Shown in pieces: positions 39,537 through 46,841 of a stretch of DNA of 64,000 nucleotides. The stretch is from DASZTV01 sp035548125. Its GTDB lineage: Bacteria; Actinomycetota; Actinomycetes; JAFAQI01. Location: NCBI GenBank assembly GCA_035548125.1, contig DASZTV010000025.1, positions 1-64,000 on the forward strand, in the 5' to 3' direction. The notes beneath the pieces were generated by a model. It was not told the DNA's origin. It ran no database searches and saw only the letters and a list, made by a program, of their open reading frames with translations. The stretch's first letter is position 1; each line of letters opens with the position of its first letter. The translations under genes were made by a program, and so were the position numbers.

Positions 39537-39551
39537 CTGGTGTTTCACCAG
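39537..39551. promoter_or_regulatory. Small perfect hairpin between the ABC-F and HTH genes
   Basis: CTGGTG-TTT-CACCAG (39537-39551) lies 40 bases after the ABC-F stop and 39 bases before the HTH start (reverse strand). Either a terminator of the ABC-F gene or an operator or leader element of the HTH gene. Nothing else is clear in 39499-39590. Confidence 0.4.
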
Positions 39552-39590
39552 ACCTATCACCCACCGTGGGCGATCTAACCCCGCCGATGA

Positions 39591-41177
39591 TCACGCAAGT
39601 GCGACGAGATCGGCCAGCTCAGCGCTCCAGTGGTCCTCGACGCCGTCCGGAAGCAGCAGCACCCGCTGCGGATCCAGCGCGGTGACAGCGCCTTCGTCGT
39701 GGGTGACGAGCACGATCGCCCCCTTGTACGAGCGCAGCGCGTCGAGCACCTGCTCGCGGCTCGCGGGATCGAGGTTGTTCGTCGGCTCGTCGAGCAACAG
39801 CACGTTGGCGCTCGACACGACCAGACGCGCGAGCGCAAGCCGCGTCTTCTCACCGCCCGACAGCGTGCCGGCGAGCTGATGCACGGCCTCGCCGGTGAAC
39901 AGGAACGACCCGAGCACGCGCCGCTGTTCGACCTCCGGCAGGTCGGGCGCGGCGGTGGCGAGGTTGGCCAGCAGGCTCGCGTCCGGATCCAGGGTCTCGT
40001 GCTCCTGGGCGTAGTAGCCGAGTCGAAGGCCGTGTCCCGGGTCGACCGAACCGGTGTCCGGTGGCTCGATCTGGGCGAGGATCCGCAGCAGCGTGGTCTT
40101 GCCGGCGCCATTGAGGCCCAGCACAACGACCCGGCTGCCCCGGTCGATCGCGAGGTCGACGTCGGTGAAGATCTCGAGCGAACCGTAGGACTTCGACAGC
40201 TCCTTCGCGGTGAGCGGGACCCTCCCACACGGCGCCGGCTCGGGGAACCGCAGCCGCGCGACCCGGTCGGCCTGCCGCTCGGGCTCGAGGCCGGCAAGCA
40301 GCTGCTCTGCTCTGCGCGCCATCTGCTGCGCGGCGACTGCCTTGGTCGCCTTGGCCCGCATCCGATCAGCCTGAGCGGACAGCACGGCCGCCTTCTTCTC
40401 GGCGTTGGCGCGCTCGCGCTTGCGGCGACGTTCGTCGGTCTCCCGCTGCGTGAGGTAGTGGCGCCACGACATGTTGTAGATGTCGAGGACGCCACGCGTC
40501 GCGTCGAGGTGGAACACCCGGTTGACGGTTACCTCGAGCAGCTCGACGTCGTGGCTGATCACCACGAGCCCGCCCCGGTGGCTGCGCAGGAAGTCGCGCA
40601 GCCAGACGATCGAGTCCGCGTCGAGATGGTTCGTCGGCTCGTCGAGCAGCAGGGTGTCCGCGCCGCTGAACAGGATCCGGGCGAGCTCCACCCGCCGCCG
40701 CTGCCCGCCCGACAGGGTGTGCAGCGGCTGGCCGAGCACCCGCTCCGGCAGGCCGAGGCTCGCCGCGACCGACGCCGCCTCCGCCTCCGCGGCGTAACCG
40801 CCGAGCACGTGCAGCCGCTCCTGGAGAGCGCCGTACCGGGCGATCGCCCGCTCGTCGCCGGCTGACATCGCCTCCTCGGCGGCACGGAGATCGGCCATCA
40901 CCGCATCCATGCCGCGCCCCGACAGCACGCGGTCCCGGGCAATCACGGACAGGTCGCCCGTCCGCGGGTCCTGGGGCAGGTAGCCGACACTGCCGGTGGC
41001 CTCGACCTTGCCGGCCGCGGGCGGACCCTCACCCGCGAGCACCCGCGTCAACGTGGTCTTGCCGGCGCCGTTGCGCCCGACCAGCCCGACGCGGTCCCCC
41101 GCAGCAATGCGGAAGGTCGCGCCTTCGAGCAGCAGGCGGGCGCCGGCCCGAAGCTCGACACCGTTGGCGGTGAGCAC
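39591..41177 (-). CDS. ABC-F family ATPase (ribosome-associated)
   Basis: 528 residues with two ABC domains and no transmembrane part: GRNGAGKTT and LSGGQRRRVELARIL in the first, GLNGAGKTT and LSGGEKTRLALARL in the second, joined by a charged linker (RRRKRERANAEKKAAV). ABC-F proteins bind the ribosomal E site; some (Ettr/Rv1473-type) protect from macrolides or regulate elongation. GTG 41175-41177 is set by a AAGGAG site 4-5 bases upstream. A divergent MFS gene starts 33 bases away, so drug response is a plausible common theme. Confidence 0.93.
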   Translation of the reverse strand: MLTANGVELRAGARLLLEGATFRIAAGDRVGLVGRNGAGKTTLTRVLAGEGPPAAGKVEATGSVGYLPQDPRTGDLSVIARDRVLSGRGMDAVMADLRAAEEAMSAGDERAIARYGALQERLHVLGGYAAEAEAASVAASLGLPERVLGQPLHTLSGGQRRRVELARILFSGADTLLLDEPTNHLDADSIVWLRDFLRSHRGGLVVISHDVELLEVTVNRVFHLDATRGVLDIYNMSWRHYLTQRETDERRRKRERANAEKKAAVLSAQADRMRAKATKAVAAQQMARRAEQLLAGLEPERQADRVARLRFPEPAPCGRVPLTAKELSKSYGSLEIFTDVDLAIDRGSRVVVLGLNGAGKTTLLRILAQIEPPDTGSVDPGHGLRLGYYAQEHETLDPDASLLANLATAAPDLPEVEQRRVLGSFLFTGEAVHQLAGTLSGGEKTRLALARLVVSSANVLLLDEPTNNLDPASREQVLDALRSYKGAIVLVTHDEGAVTALDPQRVLLLPDGVEDHWSAELADLVALA

Positions 41178-41210
41178 AAATCTCCTTGGCCGTGGCAGCA
41201 AGATGGTCAC

Positions 41211-42605
41211 GTGGCGGCCGTCGAAGTCAGTGATACGACGGCGACCCGGATCTTCGATCGAAACTACCGGCTGCCGGTCATCGGCATCATCGCTGTTGTC
41301 ACCGTCGTGGCGATCGAGGCAATGGCGGTCACCACGGTCATGCCCACCGTGGTCCGTTCCCTGGACGGTCTTCGCTACTACAGCTGGGGCTTCACGGCCT
41401 ACCTGCTGGCGGACGTCGTCGGGATGGTCGACGCCGGCCGTCGTACCGATCGCGACGGGCCGACCCCGTCGCTGGTCGGCGGCATGACGATCTTCGCGGT
41501 CGGACTGGTCGTCGCGGCCGTGGCGCCAGACATCTGGGTGTTCCTTGTGGGACGGGTCCTGCAAGGAGTCGGCGGTGGGTCGATGATCGTGCCGCTCTAC
41601 GTCGTGGTGGCCCGCGCACTTCCTGAGAGCCTGCACGGAACCGCCTTCGCGTTGATGTCGGCGGCATGGGTGGTGCCCTCGCTGATCGGCCCGGGCCTGG
41701 CTGGGCTCGTCGCGTCAACCGTTGGCTGGCGCTGGGTCTTCGGCGGGATCGCTCCGCTCGCTGTCGCCGGAGTTTTGACCCTGGTACCGGTACTTCGCGC
41801 GGTGGGAAGCGACCACCGCGCGCCCGACGAGGCTCGCCAGGCTGCACGTGGAGGCCTGGTCACCGGAATCCGAGTAGCACTCGGCCTCGCCGCCGTGCAG
41901 GAGGCCGCCCAGCTCGCCAGCTGGGTGAGCATCCCGATGCTGGTCGCCGCCGGCGCCATCGCCGTCCCGCCGCTGGTGCGCCTGCTTCCCGCTGGTGCGT
42001 TCCGCTCCTCGCACGGCCTCGGCACGGTCATGGTCCTGCGAGCCGCTGTCACGTGCGCCTTCTTCGGCGCCGAGGCCTACCTGCCGCTGACGCTCACTCA
42101 GCTACACGGCGGTACGCCACGCACCGTGGGAATCCCGCTGACCATCGCCTCGCTCGGCTGGTCGGCAGGCTCCTGGTGGCAGGGACGTCGCAACCACGGG
42201 CGCGTCACCTCCCTGCAGCTCGGCTTCATCGCGCTCGCCTGCGGCATCGGGCTGCTGCTGCTGGTCGCACAGCCGTCGACTTCGCTGTGGCTGGCGATCC
42301 CGATCTGGACGGTTGCAGGCACCGGGATCGGGCTGGTCATGCCCATCGTCTCGGTGCTGGTGCTCGAGCTGTCGCCGGCAGCCGAACAAGGCGCCAACTC
42401 GGCAGCGATCCAACTGGCCGACATCACCGGCAGCATCGTCGGGATCGCGTCAGTCGCCGCGCTGGTCAACGGCCTGGGACTGCACCACTTCACACTTGCG
42501 GTGTCAGTAGGCGACGCAGTACTCGCGACAGTCGCCCTGTGCGCAGCAGCACTGGCTCACCGGATCGAGTCGCGGAGGGGAATGCCTGCAGCCACCGCTG
42601 CCTAA
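41211..42605 (+). CDS. Major facilitator superfamily transporter
   Basis: 464 residues with about 12-14 hydrophobic helices. The A/B motif region is MTIFAVGLVVAAVAPDIWVF with GRVLQGVGGGSMIVPLY, similar to drug-proton antiporters of the DHA family; the loop 2-3 motif is GMVDAGRRTDRDGPTP, altered from the usual GxLaDrxGrkxxl. The C-terminal half has GADGSNSA-like EQGANSAAIQLADI. Likely drug or metabolite efflux. GTG start. It is divergent from the ABC-F gene and overlaps the end of sufT by 4 bases. Confidence 0.9.
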   Translation: MAAVEVSDTTATRIFDRNYRLPVIGIIAVVTVVAIEAMAVTTVMPTVVRSLDGLRYYSWGFTAYLLADVVGMVDAGRRTDRDGPTPSLVGGMTIFAVGLVVAAVAPDIWVFLVGRVLQGVGGGSMIVPLYVVVARALPESLHGTAFALMSAAWVVPSLIGPGLAGLVASTVGWRWVFGGIAPLAVAGVLTLVPVLRAVGSDHRAPDEARQAARGGLVTGIRVALGLAAVQEAAQLASWVSIPMLVAAGAIAVPPLVRLLPAGAFRSSHGLGTVMVLRAAVTCAFFGAEAYLPLTLTQLHGGTPRTVGIPLTIASLGWSAGSWWQGRRNHGRVTSLQLGFIALACGIGLLLLVAQPSTSLWLAIPIWTVAGTGIGLVMPIVSVLVLELSPAAEQGANSAAIQLADITGSIVGIASVAALVNGLGLHHFTLAVSVGDAVLATVALCAAALAHRIESRRGMPAATAA

Positions 42606-42940
42606 ACGTTGAAGCCGAGCGCTGAGAGCTGTTCGCGGCCTTCCGGGGTGATCTTGTCCGGACCCCACGGGGGCATCCACACCCAGTTGATGGTGACCCC
42701 GTTGGTCAGCCCCTCCAGCGCCGCCGCGGCCTGGTCCTCGATCACGTCGGTGAGCGGGCACGCCGCGGACGTCAGCGTCATGTCCAGTACCGCGTTGTGG
42801 TTGTCGTCGATCGTGACGCCGTAGAGGAGTCCCAGGTCGACGACGTTGATGCCGAGCTCCGGGTCGACGACGTCGTGCATCGCCTCCGTGACGTCTTCGA
42901 CGGTCGGAGCAGTCGAGCTCTCGGTGGTCATCTCAGGCAC
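42602..42940 (-). CDS. sufT: SufT, MIP18/DUF59 iron-sulfur assembly factor
   Basis: 112 residues. DUF59 domain with VVDPELGINVVDLGLLYGV, MTLTSAACPLTDVIEDQAAA (reactive Cys in the ACPLT motif) and INWVWMPPWGPDKITPEGRE. SufT supports maturation of [4Fe-4S] proteins such as aconitase in other Gram-positives. Last gene of the suf operon; its start lies 8 bases inside the end of sufU. Confidence 0.95.
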   Translation of the reverse strand: MPEMTTESSTAPTVEDVTEAMHDVVDPELGINVVDLGLLYGVTIDDNHNAVLDMTLTSAACPLTDVIEDQAAAALEGLTNGVTINWVWMPPWGPDKITPEGREQLSALGFNV

Positions 42941-43406
42941 CTTCCGCCTCTGCGACCGCTTGTGCGGTCGCGTCCTTCCATGCCATCCACGCCAGCAACG
43001 CGCACTTGATCCGGGCCGGGTAGCGCGAGACCCCGGCGAACGCCACCGCGTCCTCGAGCACGTCCTCGTCGGGTTCGAGCTCGCCCTTGGACTGCATCAG
43101 CCGCAGGAACTCCTCATGCACCGCAAGCGCCTCGTCGACGCGCTTGCCGATCACCAGATCGGACATCACGCTGGCCGAGGCCTGCGAGATCGAGCAGCCG
43201 TGGCCGTCGTAGGAGACATCTGCGACCGCCCCGCCGGCGAGATGCACCCGCAGCGTGATCTCGTCGCCGCAGGTCGGGTTCAGGTGATGCACCTCGGCTT
43301 CGTACGGCTCCCGCAGGCCTTTGTGATGCGGCATGCGGTAGTGCTCGAGGATGATCTCCTGGTAGAGGGAATCCAGCTGCGGACTCGGGGCGCCGGCGCT
43401 GGTCAT
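42933..43406 (-). CDS. sufU: SufU, zinc-dependent sulfur transfer protein
   Basis: 157 residues. Conserved ligands Cys46 and Asp48 (NPTCGDEI), Cys71 (GHGCSIS) and Cys135 (ARIKCALLAW) define SufU, the zinc protein that accepts persulfide from SufS in Gram-positive-type systems. The 19-residue insertion before GVSRYPARIK is typical of SufU versus IscU. ATG overlaps the sufS stop (ATGA). Confidence 0.96.
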   Translation of the reverse strand: MTSAGAPSPQLDSLYQEIILEHYRMPHHKGLREPYEAEVHHLNPTCGDEITLRVHLAGGAVADVSYDGHGCSISQASASVMSDLVIGKRVDEALAVHEEFLRLMQSKGELEPDEDVLEDAVAFAGVSRYPARIKCALLAWMAWKDATAQAVAEAEGA

Positions 43407-44623
43407 CCGAAGAAGCTCCGCACCTTGTCCAGCCCTGTCACCAGCGCATCGACGTCGTTCGTGTCGCTGTAGAGGTGCAGCGAGGCGCGGGTCGTCGCAG
43501 GAATGCCGAACCGGAGACACGCCGGACGGGCGCAGTGATGCCCTACGCGCACCGCGACGCCGCTCTCGTCGAGCAGCTGCCCGACATCGTGAGGGTGGAC
43601 CCCGTCGAGGACGAAGGACACCGCTCCGCCCCGGGCCTCGGTCGTCGGCGGACCGATGATCCGCAGCCCCGGCACCGACGCCAGCCCGTCGAGCAAGTAG
43701 CCGGTCAGCGCCACCTCGTGGTCGTGCACCGCATCCATCCCGAGGTCCGACAGGTAGTCCACGGCCGCCCCGAGCCCGACCGCCTGCGCGATCGGCGGCG
43801 TACCGGCTTCGTACTTGTGCGGCGGGGCGGCCCAGGTCGACGCGGCCATCGTGACCTCGTCGATCATCTCGCCGCCGCCGAGGAACGGCGGAAGGGACTC
43901 GAGCAGGTCGAGCCGGGCCCAGAGCACGCCGATGCCGGTCGGACCGCACATCTTGTGGCCCGTGAAGGCGACCGCGTCGACGCCCAACGCGGCGACGTCG
44001 ACCGGCAGGTGCGGGACGGACTGCGAGCCGTCGAGGACGGTGATCGCCCCGACCTCCCTGGCGCGCGCCGCAACTGTTGCGACGTCGTTGACGGTGCCGA
44101 GCAGGTTGGACTGGTGGACGAAGGAGACGACCTTCGTCTTGGGCGTGATGACCTGCTCGAGGCCGCTGAGATCGAGCCGGCCGTCGTCGGTGAGCCCGAT
44201 CCACTTCAGTGTCGCGCCGGTGCGCGCGCAGGCGAGCTGCCACGGTACGAGGTTGGAGTGGTGCTCCATCTCGGTCACCACGACCTCGTCGCCCACTCCG
44301 AACGGCAGCACGTTGGCCATCAGGTTGAGGGCCTCGCTGGAGTTCTTCGTGAAGACGACCTCGCGCCGGTCGGGTGCGCCGATGAACTCCGCGACTTTGG
44401 TGCGGGCACCTTCGTACGCCGCCGTCGCCTCCTCGGCGAGGGTGTGAATGCCCCGGTGCACGTTGGCGTTGTGCCGTTCGTCGTGATCCCGGATCGCGTC
44501 GAGAACCCGCGTCGGCTTCTGTGAGGTCGCGGCGCTGTCCAGGTAGACGAGGGGCACGCCGGGGCGGACCTCCCGTTCCAGGATCGGGAAGTCCTTGCGG
44601 ACTACGGCGACGTCGTAGGACAT
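43403..44623 (-). CDS. sufS: Cysteine desulfurase SufS
   Basis: 406-residue class V aminotransferase-fold enzyme. PLP lysine is Lys224 in AFTGHKMCGPTG; catalytic Cys364 sits in RVGHHCARPAC. GSQSVPHLPVDV and TEMEHHSNLVPWQ are SufS-type motifs. It takes sulfur from cysteine and hands persulfide to SufU. It starts 3 bases after the sufC stop. Confidence 0.96.
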   Translation of the reverse strand: MSYDVAVVRKDFPILEREVRPGVPLVYLDSAATSQKPTRVLDAIRDHDERHNANVHRGIHTLAEEATAAYEGARTKVAEFIGAPDRREVVFTKNSSEALNLMANVLPFGVGDEVVVTEMEHHSNLVPWQLACARTGATLKWIGLTDDGRLDLSGLEQVITPKTKVVSFVHQSNLLGTVNDVATVAARAREVGAITVLDGSQSVPHLPVDVAALGVDAVAFTGHKMCGPTGIGVLWARLDLLESLPPFLGGGEMIDEVTMAASTWAAPPHKYEAGTPPIAQAVGLGAAVDYLSDLGMDAVHDHEVALTGYLLDGLASVPGLRIIGPPTTEARGGAVSFVLDGVHPHDVGQLLDESGVAVRVGHHCARPACLRFGIPATTRASLHLYSDTNDVDALVTGLDKVRSFFG

Positions 44624-44626
44624 GGG

Positions 44627-45394
44627 TTAGCTCGACGCTCCGGTGAACTTCTCGTAGCCCTCGGCTTCGAGGGTGTCCGCCAGCTCAGGTCCGCCCTCGG
44701 CCACGATCCGCCCGCCGACGAACACATGCACGTGGTCCGGCTTGATGTAGCGGAGGATCCGCGTGTAGTGCGTGATGAGCAACGTGCCTGTGGCACCGGC
44801 GTCGCGGACCCGGTTGACGCCCTCGGAGACGATGCGGAGCGCGTCGACGTCGAGGCCGGAGTCCGTCTCGTCGAGCACCGCGACCTTCGGCTTGAGCAAC
44901 TCGAGCTGCAGCACCTCGAAGCGCTTCTTCTCTCCGCCGGAGAAGCCTTCGTTGATCGAGCGCTCCTTGAACGACGGGTCGATCGAGAGCCGGTCGAACG
45001 CCTCGCTCAGCTCCTTGGCCCAGGTCCGCAGCTTCGGCGCCTCGCCGGTGATCGAGGTGACCGCCGTACGCAGGAAGTTGGAGACGCTGACGCCGGGCAC
45101 CTCGACCGGGTACTGCATCGCGAGGAACAGCCCGGCGCGGGCGCGCTCGTCAACGCTCATCGCGAGCACGTCGGCGCCGTCGAGGGTGACGGTGCCGGAG
45201 GTCACGGTGTAGCGAGGATGACCCGCGATCGAGTAGGCGAGCGTCGACTTCCCGGAACCGTTGGGCCCCATGATCGCGTGGGTCTCGCCCTGCTTCACCG
45301 TGAGGTTGACCCCGCTGAGGATCTGGCGGGGCTCGGTGCCCTCGCCGTCGGCGGCGACCGTCACGTGCAGGTCCTTGATCTCCAACGTGGCCAT
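44627..45394 (-). CDS. sufC: SufC ATPase of the SufBCD scaffold
   Basis: 255 residues of the ABC ATPase type: Walker A MGPNGSGKST, signature EGFSGGEKKRFEVLQL, Walker B VAVLDETDSGLD. SufC drives conformational change of SufB and SufD during cluster assembly. ATG start; 8 bases separate it from the Rieske protein stop. Confidence 0.97.
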   Translation of the reverse strand: MATLEIKDLHVTVAADGEGTEPRQILSGVNLTVKQGETHAIMGPNGSGKSTLAYSIAGHPRYTVTSGTVTLDGADVLAMSVDERARAGLFLAMQYPVEVPGVSVSNFLRTAVTSITGEAPKLRTWAKELSEAFDRLSIDPSFKERSINEGFSGGEKKRFEVLQLELLKPKVAVLDETDSGLDVDALRIVSEGVNRVRDAGATGTLLITHYTRILRYIKPDHVHVFVGGRIVAEGGPELADTLEAEGYEKFTGASS

Positions 45395-45402
45395 TGGACT
45401 CG

Positions 45403-45714
45403 CTACTCCTTCACGGCGACGAGCACGTCGTCACCGTCGACTCGAACTGGATACGTCGGAACTGCTTCGGTCGCCGGAGGGCCGATCGGCTTGCCGGTGC
45501 GCAGATCGAACCTGGACCCGTGCAGCCAGCACTCGACGGTGCCGCCGTCAACGTCACCGTCGGACAGCGCGACCTCGGCGTGGGAGCACTCGTCAAGCAG
45601 CGCGAGAACCTCGCCGTCGACCCGGGCGAGGCAGACCGGCACCCCATCGACCTCGACGGCCTTCGGCGCGTTCTCGGTGAGGTCCGACAGCGCGCAGACG
45701 CGCACGAAGCTCAT
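45403..45714 (-). CDS. Rieske-type [2Fe-2S] protein in the suf operon
   Basis: 103 residues with Rieske ligands Cys43-x-His45 (ECSHAEVAL) and Cys62-x2-His65 (ECWLHGSRFD), the NirD/biphenyl-dioxygenase-ferredoxin type. Such a ferredoxin-like gene is commonly placed between sufD and sufC in actinobacteria and may supply electrons for cluster formation, though its role is unproven. ATG overlaps the sufD stop (45711-45714). Confidence 0.92.
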   Translation of the reverse strand: MSFVRVCALSDLTENAPKAVEVDGVPVCLARVDGEVLALLDECSHAEVALSDGDVDGGTVECWLHGSRFDLRTGKPIGPPATEAVPTYPVRVDGDDVLVAVKE

Positions 45715-46841
45715 CGGGACAGCTCTCCTTCGACGGCGTTCAGCAAGCGCTCGCGCACCTCCGGAACACCGATCCGGTCGACGATGTCGGCGAAGAACCC
45801 GCGAACCACGAGCCGGCGCGCCTCGTCCTCGGTGATGCCGCGCGCCATCAGGTAGAACAACTGCTCGTCGTCGAACCTTCCGGTGGTGCTCGCATGACCG
45901 GCTCCGACGACCTCGCCGGTCTCGATCTCGAGGTTGGGCACCGAGTCCGCCCGGGCGCGGTCACCCAGCAACAGGTTGCGGTTCTCCTCGTAGGTGTCCG
46001 TGCCGGTTGCGTCGGCGCGAATCAGGACGTCCCCGATCCACACGGTGCGGGCGTTGTCGCCCTGCAGCGCGCCCTTGTACGTGACACGACTGCGGCAGTT
46101 GGGTTGCCCATGGTCGATGAAGAGCCGGTGCTCGAGGTGCTGACCGGCGTCGGCGAAGTAGAGGCCGAGCAGCTCCGCGCTGCCGCCGGTGCCGGCGTAG
46201 TGGACCGTCGGAGTCAGCCGAACCAGGTCACCGCCGAGCGTCACGACGGCGGAGGTGTAGGACGCATCACGCCCGACGCGGGCGGCCTGGTGCTCGACGT
46301 GGAGGGAATCGTCGTCCCAGTCCTGCAACGAGACCAACCGCAGCTTCGCGCCGTCGCCGACGATCACCGACAGCACGCCGGCGAAGGTGGCGCTCCCGGT
46401 GTGGTCGAGCACGACGGTCGCTGACGCAAAAGCGCCCACCTCGATCACCAGATGGCCCCAGGTCGGCGCGGTCGTACCCGCGCCCTTGCGCTCGATGAAG
46501 ACCGGCCGGTCCAGCACCGCCTCGTTGGGAATGCGCAGCACCGTGGCGCCGCCGGCGTTGGCGTGCGCCAGCGCGGCAATCCGGTCGACCGGTGCGGGAC
46601 CGGCGGTGCGGATCGGGTCGGTGGCACCGACCTCCACGAGCTCTACGCCGTCCGGCAGGTCAGCGGTCAGCTTCAGCCGCAGGTCGCTCGGCTCACCGTC
46701 GAACAGCCCACGCAGCCGGCGCGACGGCGTGAACCGCCACTCCTCCTCGCGCCCGTCGGGCACCGGGAAGTCCGCGACGTCGAAGGACGCGACACGGTGA
46801 GCCGCGGACCGGATCGGCGCCGCGGCACTGCTCTGAGCCAT
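45711..46841 (-). CDS. sufD: SufD scaffold subunit
   Basis: 376 residues. The SufBD right-handed beta-helix is evident in RLVSLQDWDDDSLHVEHQAA, LYFADAGQHLEHRLFIDHGQ and RSRVTYKGALQGDNA, followed by ENRNLLLGDRARADSVPNLE and GAGHASTTGRFDDEQLFYLM, with a conserved HA/D cluster region. It forms the SufBC2D complex. The ATG shares a base with the sufB stop (TGATG at 46839-46843). Confidence 0.95.
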   Translation of the reverse strand: MAQSSAAAPIRSAAHRVASFDVADFPVPDGREEEWRFTPSRRLRGLFDGEPSDLRLKLTADLPDGVELVEVGATDPIRTAGPAPVDRIAALAHANAGGATVLRIPNEAVLDRPVFIERKGAGTTAPTWGHLVIEVGAFASATVVLDHTGSATFAGVLSVIVGDGAKLRLVSLQDWDDDSLHVEHQAARVGRDASYTSAVVTLGGDLVRLTPTVHYAGTGGSAELLGLYFADAGQHLEHRLFIDHGQPNCRSRVTYKGALQGDNARTVWIGDVLIRADATGTDTYEENRNLLLGDRARADSVPNLEIETGEVVGAGHASTTGRFDDEQLFYLMARGITEDEARRLVVRGFFADIVDRIGVPEVRERLLNAVEGELSR

